From: Hymenochaete sp. R1
Taxonomy: Eukaryota > Basidiomycota > Agaricomycetes > Hymenochaetales > Hymenochaetaceae
Reading direction: 5' to 3'
DNA: 64,000 nt
NCBI GenBank assembly: GCA_019400425.1
Contig: JAFREE010000101.1
Span: 1 to 64,000, forward strand
Under the pieces are notes generated by a model. It saw only the letters and a list, made by a program, of their open reading frames with translations. It did not search any database and was not told the origin of the DNA. How positions within the stretch are numbered: the stretch's first letter is position 1; every line of letters begins with the position of its first letter. Position numbers and translations under genes: made by a program. Below are positions 22,042 to 34,894 of this stretch, one piece after another.

Positions 22042-22637
22042 CGGAGTTCGACAATCCTTGCAAAAGCAAAGCAGAGTTTCTAGAACTGAAGCATGGGTCC
22101 GATATCAAAAGAAGTGGCGTAGAGTTGGGAACTGGGAATGGTAGCTTGCCAAAGCGTTGGGGAAAGGAGGGAAGGAAAGGTCAACTCTTCCTCGTAATAT
22201 CGGAGCTTTCGGAACTAAATTGTCGCGTCAGAGGTGAAAGTCATGTGATGCCGACGCGTCAATTCTGTGTTTGGCATTGTTGATGCGTGGCTCTACACGC
22301 ATGCAAGTGATCCCTTGACTCGAGATCAATTGGGTTGTAGTAACCTTTAGCATGCCATTCAAGCCGACGTCTTAATTAATAAGAAAGCGTAACTATCTAT
22401 AATACCGCGTGTCTCTACATACAATTACATAGCGGTCTCTGCGCATATACTCCGACGCGCGGCGAGTCCAGCACAGAGAGCGGTGTGCCTCGTACGATAG
22501 CACAATGTGTCGCATCCTCTACGCGTCGCGCGTCAGCGCGCCGAAGGCGCAGTAGAAGTCGATTACATAAAATGTTATGCAACGTCCCTTGAGTGCTTCA
22601 AAATCAAAACACCGTCAGCACCAAATCACGATTTACA
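22042..22637. other. Intergenic, lipase to DUF6533 gene
   Basis: It holds the likely lipase promoter and the 3' flank of the membrane-protein gene. Nothing else recognised. Confidence 0.4.
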
Positions 22638-24417
22638 TCACCGTGTGACATATTCGATAGTAGGAGGCGCGGCGTACATGATGAAGAAAGGCGATAAAGC
22701 GGGCTGGACGAGTTAATGAGTGAGTGTATACTCTTTAGTAATTTGATGAGAACTTACAGATGCAAAACGAACGATCAGGACATTTGTGATACTGATAACT
22801 GGAAGAAAAGGAGCGGTCAATGAGAAAGGGAAATAGACGAAAGACAATCACATGTGCTTTACTTGTTATGCATATACAATATAAAATGCCTTGTGAATCA
22901 AATCAAGTAAACACCACGTGAATAAAAATTGAATAAATTGAACATGGAATCAACGACATACCGTCCATAACGAGTATCTTCACCAGCTCGGACGCTGATT
23001 TCCGGACTATCGATTTTTGACGTTAACGCGATATAATTATCCAAAAGAAAGGAAGGAAGAAAAAAATACAGGAACACTCACTGTGTTCTCTCTTAGCAAT
23101 GACCATCAAGACAAGTATCACTTTTTTTTCCAAAAACAAAACAAACAAAAAAGTCTTCAGAAAACGAAATCGGCAATGTAAAATAACACTGAACCAAGAA
23201 ACGAACCTATCTCGAACACACAAATGAGCAGAAGCGAGACCCATTCGACGCGTTTCGGGAACACTAGCTCGCATCCGGAAGGGAAGATTTTGACTGGTGG
23301 CTCTGCGAGTACACAGTAAATATTCGAGTAAACTCGGCGGCGAGTAGGAGGCAAGCCTAAGAATGAGTGGAACTGGGTTTTAATTGACTGACTTTTAGCG
23401 GAGACGAGGTAGAATCCGGTAATGACGGTTGTAACGGTCGTCTTAGCCTATTTATTCGAATGTTTCATTCAAGTTTTCCATTCAAAATCCAATCATTAGG
23501 AACGAAAACGTGAACGATAGTACAGAGTCAAAAAAACGACGTACAGTCAAAAGCACTACCACGAATACTACGATCGCCTTCCGCACCTGCCAGTGCCATC
23601 CCGCGAACGCCTCACTCGCCCTCGCTCTCGCCCGCCACACTACGGAGACGCGCATCACGAGGACGATCTCCGCTAGAATGAAACACGCAAGGGACGCGAC
23701 TGCCGGTGGGTAGGTGGGGTCGGATCAGTCACTGGTAAACTGAAGTGGAAGTCTGCTTAGGCTTGGGGACATTGGTACTTACAGCCTCCGATGATGACCA
23801 GTGGGCTGCATACCTAGAAACGATAACTCGGAGTTGGTGGAGTTCGGAGAGGATAAAGGATAGGCTGCTGCGTACGAACGTCTTCTGAAGTATTGAAAAG
23901 AAGGACTAAAGACGAAATTTATTATTTAATAGTGCTTTTTTAATTTAAAAAAAAACAATCGTAGCTTACAAAACACTTGGCCTGCACAGAGGATGGGTGG
24001 GATGTAGCGGTTCGCGAGGAACAAAATCTTGATGGGAGAGAGTTGGGACGGCCAGACGAGTTCGACCTCATCTCCGAATGTGAGTGTGTACTCGTATAGC
24101 TGTGCGACACATCAGATACTAGCACACCAAACGGAGAGAATCCGAATGAAACGTACCCATAACGCGCAGGTCGCGACTGTCCACGGCGGGGTGAGGGGGG
24201 CAGAAACAACAGGATCAGATATCGGATCATATACACATCAATCGAAATTCAAGCACATGCATACTTGAGCTATACTACAATAATCGCATCAGCCCAACGT
24301 ATAGAGGAAATTTCCAAGAACCCGAGGACTGTAGTATAAAGTGTATAAACCTACTCGAAAGACCATGAGATCGAACCCACCGCCGACCAGTGCCTCTTCG
24401 ATCCCTTTTAGCATCAT
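22638..24417 (-). CDS. DUF6533-type multi-pass membrane protein, 11 exons
   Basis: Exons 24417-24351, 24176-24157, 24099-23970, 23905-23880, 23813-23783, 23699-23545, 23447-23207, 23120-23082, 23006-22962, 22798-22758 and 22703-22638 sum to 861 nt (286 aa). The N-terminal motif ALWLYEYTLTFGDEVELVW is the DUF6533 hallmark. About six or seven hydrophobic helices follow (ACFILAEIVLVMRVSVVW, AIVVFVVVLLT, LLLICVFEIVILVLMVI), then ELVKILVMDGVISITNVL and RFASPAL. DUF6533 proteins are abundant, uncharacterised membrane proteins of Agaricomycetes. Six exons are 20-45 nt. The junction of exons 1 and 2 uses a weak GTTTAT donor and is the least certain. Confidence 0.82.
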
Positions 24418-24447
24418 CTCCGAGTCTGGTCACTTACAGGGAAGAAA

Positions 24448-24462
24448 GGGGGGGGGGGGGGG
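24448..24462 (+). repeat. G15 homopolymer
   Basis: Fifteen consecutive G just upstream of the DUF6533 gene start. Length is prone to slippage and sequencing error. Confidence 0.8.
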
Positions 24463-24953
24463 TCGATAGTAATAGCGGGGAGATGTAGACAAGAGGAAGA
24501 AATGAATAGCTCAACACGACCGAACTGCACCAGCTGACCTTTTAACGCTTGCGCCTGGAAGCTCTCACTGACAGCACCAGTACCGATGCCTCGAAGCTTT
24601 GAATCAACACATGGAAATCAACGGACAATGAATGAAGGACGCGAATAGCCTGAGGACCGCCTGCACTACCTCGCCTCGAAGGAAAAAAAAAAGGGACAAC
24701 GTTGATAGTAACGAATTGCAGCCTTTCAACGACTTGAATTCGAGTCAGGGTAGACTCTAGAGTACTACTGTCGTCCTGCCATGTCGACGGTCGACTCCAG
24801 GCTTGACAGATCAGTGATCGTATGATATGATATCCAGCTTGCGTCGACTTCAAGTGTTCTATACAGTAGTGGTGGTAGACGTTCAGGAGGATGGAAGTCG
24901 AATAGTTCCCGCCTTCCCTACGGGTTGCAGCGCGTTGGAGTTCCATTCAGTCG

Positions 24954-25535
24954 TTACATCATGATTCCAACCGCGATGGCTATCGAGACCATCAAAAGCG
25001 AATGCTCCCAGCCTGAGCCCGAGACAGGCAATAGTCGTAAACTCGTAACCTCTAGTCTCGTAGTCGTCCCCATCCCCGAATAAGAGAACGCTACTCGGGT
25101 GGTATTGGTATCGGTTGCCAGCCAGATCCTGAGGGTCGCATGCCTGGGAAAGTACTGTAACACAGAAGAGAAGAACGTCGATAGCGATAGCCGAGCGGTG
25201 GCTGACGAGTCACTGGCGGTGTTCGTGAGCGGACGAGACTTGTCTCTAAGAGGGAGAAATATGCGTTCACCTCGTCTTTGTTCGCACTGTCGCAGGAGAC
25301 ACACACTGGCAGGAAGTCGAAGCCGTATAAAAGTCCTCTGAACTCTGAGTCTGGTTCCCCGCGGATCAAAGACAGGAGGTACCACAACCCGAGCCCGAGC
25401 CTGAGGACGGAGCCGTGCACCATCACGATCTACGAACGACATAGACGGGTCTTCTTCCCATCCCGTACTTACGAAAGTACTGGCAAAGCGGGCAGAGCAA
25501 GGACCGCGGAGTCGCGAACGTCTCCCAATCCTCAA
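24954..25535 (-). other. Possible fragment of a membrane-protein gene, unresolved
   Basis: Minus-strand frames here contain a hydrophobic stretch LRLGLGLWYLLSLIRGEPDS then GLLYGFDFLPVCVSC, loosely like the last helices of RTA1-type exporters. A further frame ends in a hydrophobic tail (LLMVSIAIAVGIMM). Plausible donors (GTAAGT at 25472-25467) and acceptors occur, but no exon set gives a known protein. It could be a degraded gene, an unusual real gene, or chance. Confidence 0.2.
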
Positions 25536-25664
25536 CCCCCTCCCGAGACTTTAAGATTCGCGAGGCTCTTTTGCAACATCCTGAATCTGAACCTGAGCCT
25601 GAGCCTTAGGCTTCCACCGAACGTCGGCCTGTAGGATATACCATACACGACAAAGCCTCAGAAT

Positions 25665-25678
25665 CCCCCCCCCCCCCC
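25665..25678 (+). repeat. C14 homopolymer
   Basis: Fourteen consecutive C followed by GCGGCGCC in an otherwise unassigned region. Confidence 0.8.
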
Positions 25679-27879
25679 GCGGCGCCCCTGGAGCTTTAAA
25701 CTTTGAACTTGCACCCGAAGTTTGAAAGGGACGCTGACAGACCTCTGGTTCTAATTAATTCTGGCTCTGACCTCACCCGTGCCTTCCTCCGGTACCATAA
25801 ACACACATAACACATAACGTAACACCGATACCGATACCGATACCCGTCTCGTCCGGAGTCCGGAGTCCGGGATTCAGATTCGTCTATACCCCGATCGATG
25901 CACGTCTTTTCTTTTTTTTTCTTTTTTAAAAGAAGACGTCGGCAGCGGTCCAAGGAAATTGAAATTGAATGTTTTGCGCCGGGTATGGGGTTTAATGACA
26001 CTGGTAGGGTGGTGGGGTATGGTATGGTCAGCTTGGAACTGTGGATTGGAATGAGGCGCACCGGGCGCGCTGAATCTTTTCTTTTCTTCTTTTCAGTAGA
26101 GGTAGCGAAAAGCAAGCTTCAGGATTGGAGGAAACACGATGCCATACTCAGCCTTTGATAGGGTAGGGAAAAGCGGGAAGCTTCCTTCAAGTTCTGGATA
26201 CTGGTGTCATATTGTAGAAGATTGTCCGTTGAATTTTGTCACCGGATAGCCTGTAAGTATAATGCCAGTGCCAGTGTATAACCGACAGCGACGCTCACCC
26301 AGAAATCCGCCTTCCTCGTGAAATTTTCCTCTGGAAAGCATCTTGTTTACCCTGTATGTCATCCAGGGTTATATGTTTTCTGTCTACCAGAGGACGTAGT
26401 TTGGCTTCGTCAGACATCCGTACCCGTATCCGTATCATCCGGCGTTGGTACTGGACCCGAGCGGCCCGTCATTGCCCTTAGCACCGGACGGAGCAGCTCT
26501 ACAGCTTCCAAAGATAATAATTCGAGGGGAGAGTCTTCTTTCGTTCATGAGACTGAGACATAGCGCGAGAAAAGACGAGACGGATGCGGATGCCACGTAA
26601 CAGGTAACAGGACGCTACGGAGGCCGCACGCGCGCCATCTCAGCTTCTCTCTTCTCTGACCTCTACCTCTTGGAGAAGGAGAAGGCAAGAAGCTTCGTCA
26701 AAGGGGACACTACGATCGACCCAAGTTTTCAACGTAAGCCGATCTTTTCTTATTCTCAGTCGCCCAGCCCCCAGTCCTAGAAGCGGTTCTTGGGTAGTCT
26801 CGGTGTAGCTCCGGTTTCGTTGAGAGGTCGTGTGACGACGAGTCCAGCATCAGCATCAACATGCACATGGTGTTTATGGATCAGTATTTCGGCGTGTACG
26901 AACGGTTTGTTTCAGTGCTCCGTTCTGTTGTCAAGGCCGACGTCAAAGTGGCAAGTGGCAGAGAGTAAGCTTTGACCGTTGGCTCCGTTGGCGGAGGATC
27001 AAAAGAAGCGACTAGAGTTTTGTTCCGCTGCCGGCAGGTCGAGTGGACATTGGTATTGGTAGAAGAGTCGAGACTGAATGAGATGTAATTACAACGCACG
27101 GAAACACAGACACAGCACAGAACGGAGCTCAGCCGAGGGGTTATTGATAATTGAAGGTGCGTGAGTAAGTGAGTAAGTTCCGATATCATGTCATGTTTGC
27201 ATCACTTGACGTTAGGTGGGCTGTATGGGCTCATCTTACGGGTTGGATGAGGATTTCGAACGTGACGGATGAGACGCGAAAAATGCGCAGGAGAAGAGGA
27301 AAGAGATACAGATGCCGAGTCGTTACAAGCAAACGTTTGCATGAGTAAAATAAAATAAAATAAAAGTATTCTGTCCACGGTTGAAGACGACGATGAGTAC
27401 GTTGGTGGTGGTGAGAGGAGAAAGGGCGGGTGAGATCCGGACGAAAGACGGAGCAGAGAGAGCGGGAGGCGGAGGCGGAGGTCGGGTAAGGCTGGGACCG
27501 ACAGAACCGAGATGGTCACCGCTCTCGACCTCTTCTCATCTCTTCACCCGCAAAATAAGTTATTTTAAATATTACAAAATAAAATAGCGCATAAAGGACT
27601 TCTGGGTCGACGACCGATGGATCCGGATAAAACAATCGTACGCTCGCTTTTTCAACTTCAAAGGACGTATATAAACACACAGGTTGTTTGCTCGACTAAG
27701 ACAGAGTCAGTATCTATCTAGTATCCAGTCATAAGTCCGCATCCCTGCATCCAACCCTCAATTCTCTCCCTTCATCATTAAATCTCCTATCCTCTCCTCA
27801 TCTTACTCGTCATCGTCGTCATCATCGCTCGTAACTTTATCATCTCTTCTTTCCTTTCAACGCTCACCTCACCCTCACC

Positions 27880-30800
27880 ATGAGCTCCGACGCCATCCAG
27901 CAACCGACGCCGTCGCCTTCCAATGACGCACCTCTTCAAGCCATTCCAAAGAGGCCAGACCTCCTCAGCGTCGCGCCCAGTCCAGCAGGCAGCGACACCT
28001 CCCTCTCTATCCACGGTGCTACCCTCTCAAATGCACCAGGCTACACAACGCCCGTCTTCAAGGGTAAAGATGCCCAGCGCAAGCGTGTCGAGCAACTCGT
28101 CGCCCAGGGCGGCTTCGTCCCCTTCCAGCTCGTCTCACAAGAGGTCAACTGGTTCTACGACCACCTCGGCATCGACGATACCTACTTCACTGCCGAGGCC
28201 GCTGAGGGCGTCGCGGACCATGTCTTGGCGCTCTACGGCGCGAAGATATTGGCCTTCACCAAACATGACCCCAGCAAACTCTTCATCGAGCTCGAGAAGA
28301 TCAAGCCTGATGGGAGCGGGGCCACGTTCATTCATAACAGCCAGCCGGGCGTGACGGCGAGCACCGGACCCGGTGCGACTTGCGAGAAGAGGTGCGTGCG
28401 GGTGTTGCTGGTGTACTATTTTGATCGATTTTTATTTATTTTTGGGCTTACGATCTCGCATACACCCACCCACACACTTTTATTATAGAATCGACGCCGA
28501 CTTCCTCGACCACTCCACCCCCGAGAAATGCTACCGCCTCGAAACCTATCGCTCCGGCGGCGCCGTCTCCGCCACCGCAACCCACCAACTCCGCTGCTAC
28601 TTCATCTCCCGCTGCACCTTCCCCACCCTCTCCGGCGCCGCCAACGAGACGAAGGACGCCGAAGGCCGCACCGACATCCGTAAAGTCTCCGACCCCGTCT
28701 TCCTCGAAAAAGTCTCCCAGAACACGCTCGCGATCTACCAAGCCATCATGTGGGCCGTCGAGGCGCGCACGGGGCCCGTCATCGAGGTCTTCGACGTCGA
28801 AGGCTCTCGCGAGAAACGCGTCGTCATCGGCCTCCGCATGGGCAGCACCACCTCCTTCTTCTCCGCGCTCTCGGATTTGTACCACTTTTACGCGCTGTTC
28901 GCGAAGCGCAAGTATGTGGAGCAGTTCGCGAACGGGATCACGGTCGTGTCGTTGTATTTGGAGACGATGGCGGGCCCGCCGAAGGGGACGCCGCCGATTG
29001 AGCATGCGATCATGCAGGTCGTGAAGGAGGCGAGTTTGTTGTATTGTTTGCCTGATAATCCGTTCTTTAGGCGGGGAGGTCCGAACGAACCACAGCATGC
29101 CGTCCAGGAGGCTTCTTACGCATGTGAGTGAATGTTAGGGCCCCTGGCACTGGACTCCTTTCTTTGCGCATATACTCAACTTTTTTTTTTAACTCTCTAC
29201 TTACGTGTAGACTGTGGCTGGATCTTCGCCCAGCACTTCTGTAACAGGCTCGGCCCAGCCTACCTCGCGCTCCGCAACGTTCTGGACGATCAGAATCCGG
29301 GTCACGCCGAAGTACTGAATAACATCAAGAGGCGCTTCCGCGAGGAGACCTTCACACGTGAGAGCATCATGGAAGCCATCGCGGCGCATCCTGAACTCGT
29401 GAGCACCGTCGAAACGCCGAAACTCGATCTACTGACTGACTGGCTGACTGGATGCTGAACGAACACGAACTGCTCAGGTGCACTTGCTGTATGTGAACTT
29501 TGCGATGGACCATTATCCGAACACGTCGAGCCAGACACTGGTGTACGTGCGCTTTTCTTTTCTTTTCTTTTTCGTCCGTTTGTGTGAGTACTATTCTGAC
29601 TAACTGACTGACTGATGGATGCGGATGCGGATGCAGTCCGACGATTTCGTTCCAACGCATGACCGTCGAACGACCTCTCACGGACGAAGAGCTTCACGAC
29701 AAGATCAGACGCACCGTCGCCAACAAACACGCCCAACAAGTCCTCGAGAGCCTCCTCATCTTCAACAAGTACGTATACATACATACCATTCGCCTCCCAA
29801 CCCCAAAAAAATCTCTTTCCGCTCACATTCACGCTCGCCCTCTCATCATAACCTTAACCTAAAACCTAACACGCAGAGCCGTCCTCAAGACCAACTTCTA
29901 CCAGCCCACGAAAGTCGCGCTTTCGTTCCGGCTCGCGCCTGAGTTCCTCCCCGAGGTGGAGTACCCGACGAAACCGTTCGGGATGTTCTTCGTCGTCGGG
30001 GGCGAGTTCCGTGGGTTCCACATACGTTTCAGGGATGTCGCGCGAGGTGGGATCCGGATCGTCCGGAGTCGGAATAAGGAGTGAGTTGGTCGTTCCACTT
30101 CACACACACGACTCAAAATTGACTTTTCTTCTTTATTTTCTGTTGTTATTGTTGTTATTGCTGGTGACTGACCTGCGACGATTACAGGAACTACTCGATC
30201 AACCAGCGCCAGCTATTCGACGAGAACTATGCGTTGGCGGCGACGCAGTCGCTCAAGAATAAGGATATCCCGGAGGGAGGCGCGAAGGGGACGATCTTGC
30301 CGAGCTTGGGTGCGAACCCGAGGACGGCGTTCGAGAAATACGTCGACGTAAGTCTTGAATTCGTCCGTCTTGTGATGTGAACTACCACTAACTTCGAGTT
30401 TCTCTCTTTCTTTTTCTCCCCTTCGATTCTGGTGGTGTAGGCTGTGATCGACCTTTTGATCCCTGGGCAAAGTCCGGGTATTAAGGAGAAAATCGTGGAT
30501 TTGTATGGGAAGCCCGAATTGTTGTTCTTCGGACCTGATGGTGCGTTCAGAATATTCGTAGCGTTCAAAGCCCGCGTGAAGTCACTTAATGACATGCATT
30601 CGCACAGAGGGCACCGCGGACATGATGGACTGGGCAGCTCGTACGTCCCTCTCGACCCTTCTCCCCAAACTACGACTCCCATCAACTAATAACATTACTA
30701 TCGTTCGTTTGTTTTTCGTTTTCGTTTCTAGTCCACGCACGCGCCAGAGGCGCCGAGACCTGGTGGAAGTCCTTCACGACAGGCAAGAGCGCCGAGCAGC

Positions 30801-32227
30801 TCGGCGGCGTCCCGCACGACACGTACGGAATGACGTCGCTCTCCGTGAGGCAGTACGTGCTGGGTATCTACGCGAGGCTCGGGTTGAAGGAGAAGGAAAT
30901 CACGAAGGTGCAGACGGGAGGGCCGGATGGGGATTTGGGATCTAGTGCGTTTCTATTTTTTTTTGGGGGGGGGGGGGGGTGAGGGGGACTCTGTCTTGTT
31001 CTGTTGCGTTGTTGGGATGAACTCACGGGTTTTGGTTTGTGTAGACGAGATCCTGCTTAGTAGTGACAAGACGATCGCGATTATCGACGGGAGCGGTGTT
31101 CTTGCGGATCCGCAGGGGATCAACCGCGAAGAGCTCATCCGTCTGGCGAAATTGCGTGTCCCTATCGGGAACTTTGACAAGTCCAAACTGTCGAAGGATG
31201 GGTATATGGTGCTCGTAGAAGAACAGGATGTTCGCCTACCCTGTAAGGAGCCTCCTTATTTCTTATTTTTTTTTAAAAAAAAAACTTGAGTTTGGATGCT
31301 TACAAAACACGGTCCAGCTGGAGAAATCGTCCTCGACGGGACGGATTTCAGGAATACGGCGCATCTCCGCTTCAAAGCGGATCTCTTTGTCCCGTGCGGT
31401 GGACGACCGGAAGCCGTCAACATCTCGAACGTGGCTTCGCTCGTCGACAGCGAGGGAAAGCCGCATTTCAAGTACATCGTCGAAGGCGCGAACTTGTTCC
31501 TTACGCAACAGGCGAGGTTATTCCTCGAGAAGCGAAAGGTTGTCCTGTTCAAGGATAGTTCCGCCAACAAGGGTGCGTCCCCCATTCGTTTTTTAATACC
31601 CGTCCATCCATCAGTAAGGCCCAGAAACTGACCCACTCCCCGTCTTTGCACAACAGGCGGCGTCACCAGCTCCTCCCTCGAAGTCCTCGCAGGCCTCAGC
31701 CTCTCCAACACCGAATACCTCGACCTAATGGTCTTCCAATCCGGGCGCCCCACGCCCTTCTACCAATCCTACGTGCGCGACATCCAACAGAAGATCTCCG
31801 AGAACGCGTCGATGGAGTTCCAGTGCCTCTGGCGCGAGCACGCCAAGCACCGCGGCGCGAAGCCGTTCACGCTGCTCTCGGACGAGCTCTCGGGCACGCT
31901 GAATGCGTTGCAGGCGGAGCTGGAGGCGTCGGATTTGTTTGAGGACTTGCCGAGTCGGAGGGGGGTGGTGGGGCGCGCGGTGCCGGGGACGTTGGTGGAG
32001 AAGGTGGGGTTGGAGACGTTGATGGAGAGGTTGCCCGAGACGTATCAGAGGGCGTTGTTTTCGAGTTGGGTGGCTTCGCACTTTGTGAGTTTATCTCTTC
32101 TTTTCATTGGTTCTTCGTTCTGAGTGAATACGATGTTGATCGGGTTCGGACGTTCCAGATATACAAATACGGGCCGAGCGGGTCGAGTGTTGATTTCTTC
32201 CACTTCGCTCGGGACTTGGCGGCGTGA
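27880..32227 (+). CDS. GDH2: NAD-specific glutamate dehydrogenase (large, fungal GDH2 type)
   Basis: Fourteen exons (27880-28391, 28489-29123, 29211-29398, 29478-29542, 29637-29768, 29877-30080, 30188-30347, 30441-30540, 30608-30640, 30732-30944, 31045-31242, 31318-31572, 31657-32084, 32159-32227) give 1063 aa, a normal length for the ~115-kDa fungal enzyme. The catalytic half has RGGIRIV, the substrate-binding Lys in PEGGAKGTI, GPDEGTADMMDW and the dinucleotide-fold part TGGPDGDLGSNEI with VEGANLF. The enzyme oxidatively deaminates glutamate to 2-oxoglutarate and ammonium with NAD, for nitrogen and carbon catabolism. ATG context is CACCATGA. Introns carry CTGACTG repeats and one T/G homopolymer tract. 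All splice phases agree. Confidence 0.96.
30956..30979 (+). repeat. T9-G15 homopolymer tract inside a GDH2 intron
   Basis: A run of T is followed directly by about 15 G inside the intron 30945-31044. It sits near the 5' splice site and could form a quadruplex in the transcript. Confidence 0.75.
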
Positions 32228-32744
32228 AGAGAAGGGAGGGGCTCTTCTTAGGTCGGTAATGAAGTACAAAAGGGATGATCTGAGAATGAATGAAGGGCAG
32301 ATCGAATAACGAGTGTATGATAGCGATAGCGATAGCGAGAAAGCGAGACGAAAGTGTAAAATTTTCTTAGATACAACTATTTTTTTCTTAGGGCGACATT
32401 GTGCCTTTCTCAGAGAGAGGAAGGGGTGTAAGAAAGACTCATGATGATTTGAACCCAAGTTGGATTATCTTAAGCTACTTGGTGTGTTCTCGATTATCTG
32501 ATCTCGAGGCGCATATACGCAGGGTTCCGTTCCGGTTCGGGGACGTAGATCCCACCATCTCATCCATCCCGCGAGCCGCGAGCATTGTCCATTGTCGTAC
32601 ATCTCTCTTCCTCCCCTACCATTGCTCGATTTCTTCGCCTTAAGAAAACAACATCAGCCGATATCACCATCAAAAAACTCAAGCCTCTTCACGAGGATCC
32701 AAGCACGAAAAAAAGGCTCCTTCCAGCTCTTTCTCTCAAATTCG
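32228..32744. other. Intergenic, GDH2 to GGTase-I beta
   Basis: It contains a short GATAGC tandem repeat (about 32321-32338) and a 3' flank. No further gene seen. Confidence 0.4.
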
Positions 32745-34673
32745 ATGGCAACCTCGAACACTAGTACTGAAATGTACAGCGCGCCGCTGGACGCTCACGA
32801 GTTGGAAGCGCTCAACCGGGCGGGGCATGCTAATTTTTGTGTACGGTGCTTGATGGGCCTGCCTTCGAATGCGGCAGAGGCAGATTCGTCAAGGTGAGTC
32901 GAGTATTGCGTTTACTGCCGTCTTCCGATGTGAAAGTAGTGTGTCCCGAGTCCCTGATCAACTTGTCTTTGGTGCTGCTATCCCGCCATACACACTTTCT
33001 TTCGACAACAGAGTCGCTGTGGGGTTCTACACCCTTGGTGCACTTGATCTACTTGGGATGCTCGATGTGAAGACGAAACCGGAAAGACGGGAGGGGTGGA
33101 AAGAGTGGATTTGGGCGCAGCAGGTGCAATTGCGATTACCTTCCCGATCTCAGAGTCAGAGTTCCAGCAGGTGCGTTTGGTTGCCCTTATAATCGTCTAT
33201 ATTTTATTTTATGGCTGCAGATGGTGACTGATTTGAGGAAGTGAAGTGTAGGTGAGAGATCGAGTGTGTCGGGCTCGGATGAATCGACGGGGGTTGAAGC
33301 TGAGGAGGTGGAAGATGGATCGGAGAGATGGATAGGTGGTTTTCGTCCAAGTCCGTTCATGGATATTAGAGGAATCGTATCCGATGAATCTTCTGTTGTA
33401 CGTGCATATCACATCACCACCATTTGGCCTGTTCTTAACTTACCTTTCGATTCCGGCGTGTGCTTCCGTAGGATAGAGCGAAAGAAAAGGCGCACAATCA
33501 CGAATTTGACCCGCCTCACCTCATCATGACCTATACCTCCCTCCTCTCGCTCGCGATCCTCCGAGACGACTTCTCGAGACTAGACAGGAAAGGACTCATC
33601 AATTTACTCCGTTCTTCGCAGAAAGAAGACGGGAGGTGCGTCTGCTGCAATTATAACGATGTAGATGCAGCTTTAACATATCTATTCGAATTATGAAGCT
33701 TCACCTCAACACCAGGTCATGGCGAAGCCGATCTGAGGACCGTTTATACCGCGTTCGCTATCAGTGCGATGCTCGATGATTGGAATGGTATAGATATTCC
33801 ACGTGCGGTAGACTACATACGGCGATGTGTGTCGTACGAAGGCGGGTACGGACAAGCACCCGGGAATGAAGCCCAAGGTAAGTTTTCTCCGAAAATATCT
33901 GTCATGTCTGCTTTCTGGGACACCGCTTGGACATCTTCTTTTGCCGTGGCCACTGCATTGATTTTTTGTAAGTTAACTGAATATCTAAATTAGGCGGCCC
34001 GACGTATTGCGCCCTTGCTGCTCTCGCACTTGTTCCTTCTGAATACGCATCCATCGCAAAGCTCTCGAAGGCAAAACGCCGGCGATGCGCCCGCTGGTTA
34101 ATCCTTCAACCAACGTATGCTGTTGAGTACGAAGACGAGGATGGAGAAGTCATACTATATGAAGGGTTAGGTGGGTTCGGTGGGAGGACAGGGAAGGCGG
34201 CAGATGCATGCTACAGCTTCTGGTGCGGAGCTGCATTGACCATCCTGAACTCGGGTGTGCTCGACGCCGAGTCCGATTCGGAACAACGCAACTCGGGCAA
34301 TAAGGGAAGGACTGGAGGTGACGGCATTCTCAGTGGCGTTGCTGAAGAAGAGAAGAACGAGTATTTCATCGATCGCATGTTTCATGCACGCTTTCTCGAG
34401 CAATGTCAATTCCGGCTCGGAGGGTTTGCAAAAGCTCCTGGAGCCCATGCTGATCCATATCATACTTATCTTGCGCTTGCAGCATTGTCAATGTATCCGC
34501 CTTATTTGCCTTCTATGGAGCCGGCGAACGAAGGTGTGCAGATGGGGGTAGAAGGGCTTGAGAAGAGGAGGAGTTGGGGGTTAAGAAGGCTTGAGCCGTT
34601 GATCAATGCAACAGAAGATACAGCAAGATGGGCGAGGGAAGGAGTATCGGGAAAATTTGAGTATCCTACTTAA
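32745..34673 (+). CDS. CDC43: Geranylgeranyltransferase type I beta subunit
   Basis: Exons 32745-32893, 33012-33170, 33247-33397, 33472-33635, 33699-33877 and 33994-34673 give 493 aa. Prenyltransferase beta repeats are clear: FYTLGALDLLG, DPPHLIMTYTSLLSLAIL, DLRTVYTAFAISAML, GGYGQAPGNEAQGGPTYCAL, and GGFGGRTGKAADACYSFW, which holds the zinc ligands Asp and Cys. The third ligand His is in DPYHTYLAL. The NHEFDPPHLIMTYT motif points to GGTase-I rather than farnesyltransferase. The enzyme adds geranylgeranyl to CaaL proteins such as Rho GTPases. It is longer than yeast Cdc43 because of inserts (about residues 85-150 and 340-365). The acceptor of exon 3 (33246) lies in a poorly conserved insert and is uncertain. 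Convergent with the oxidoreductase gene. Confidence 0.9.
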
Positions 34674-34894
34674 CGCTATTTTTTCCCTATAACAAACCAA
34701 ACGTTTCACAATTTCTCTCAGATGTGAACCCGTACATCCCTGAGAGGGGCTAATTCTCGATCGTGCAAACAGTGAGTTTTCCGTCCTACATATCAAGTAC
34801 CAACGGTACCATATAAATTGTTACATTGTTGTCCGATCCAATATGACTACATAAAGCCTACACCATACGTCCATACTTACTCTGACTTAGGATA

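Larger units (their letters stand above)
24418..27879. other. Long gene-poor stretch with homopolymers and simple repeats
   Basis: No complete gene found in 3.4 kb. It contains a G15 run (24448-24462), a C14 run (25665-25678), a CGATAC-type tandem repeat near 25823-25842, an AAAAT-type repeat near 27347-27365, and a hydrophobic minus-strand fragment described separately. TATATAAA at 27668-27675 is the probable GDH2 core promoter, about 210 nt upstream of its ATG. Confidence 0.45.

Noticed and set aside
24954..25535. Calling this region a definite RTA1-type transporter
   Set aside because: Only a short hydrophobic segment resembles the family and no exon chain reproduces it; listed as unresolved instead.
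28448..29098. 216-codon minus-strand ORF inside GDH2
   Set aside because: It is the antisense shadow of a GC-rich GDH2 exon that has full family conservation.
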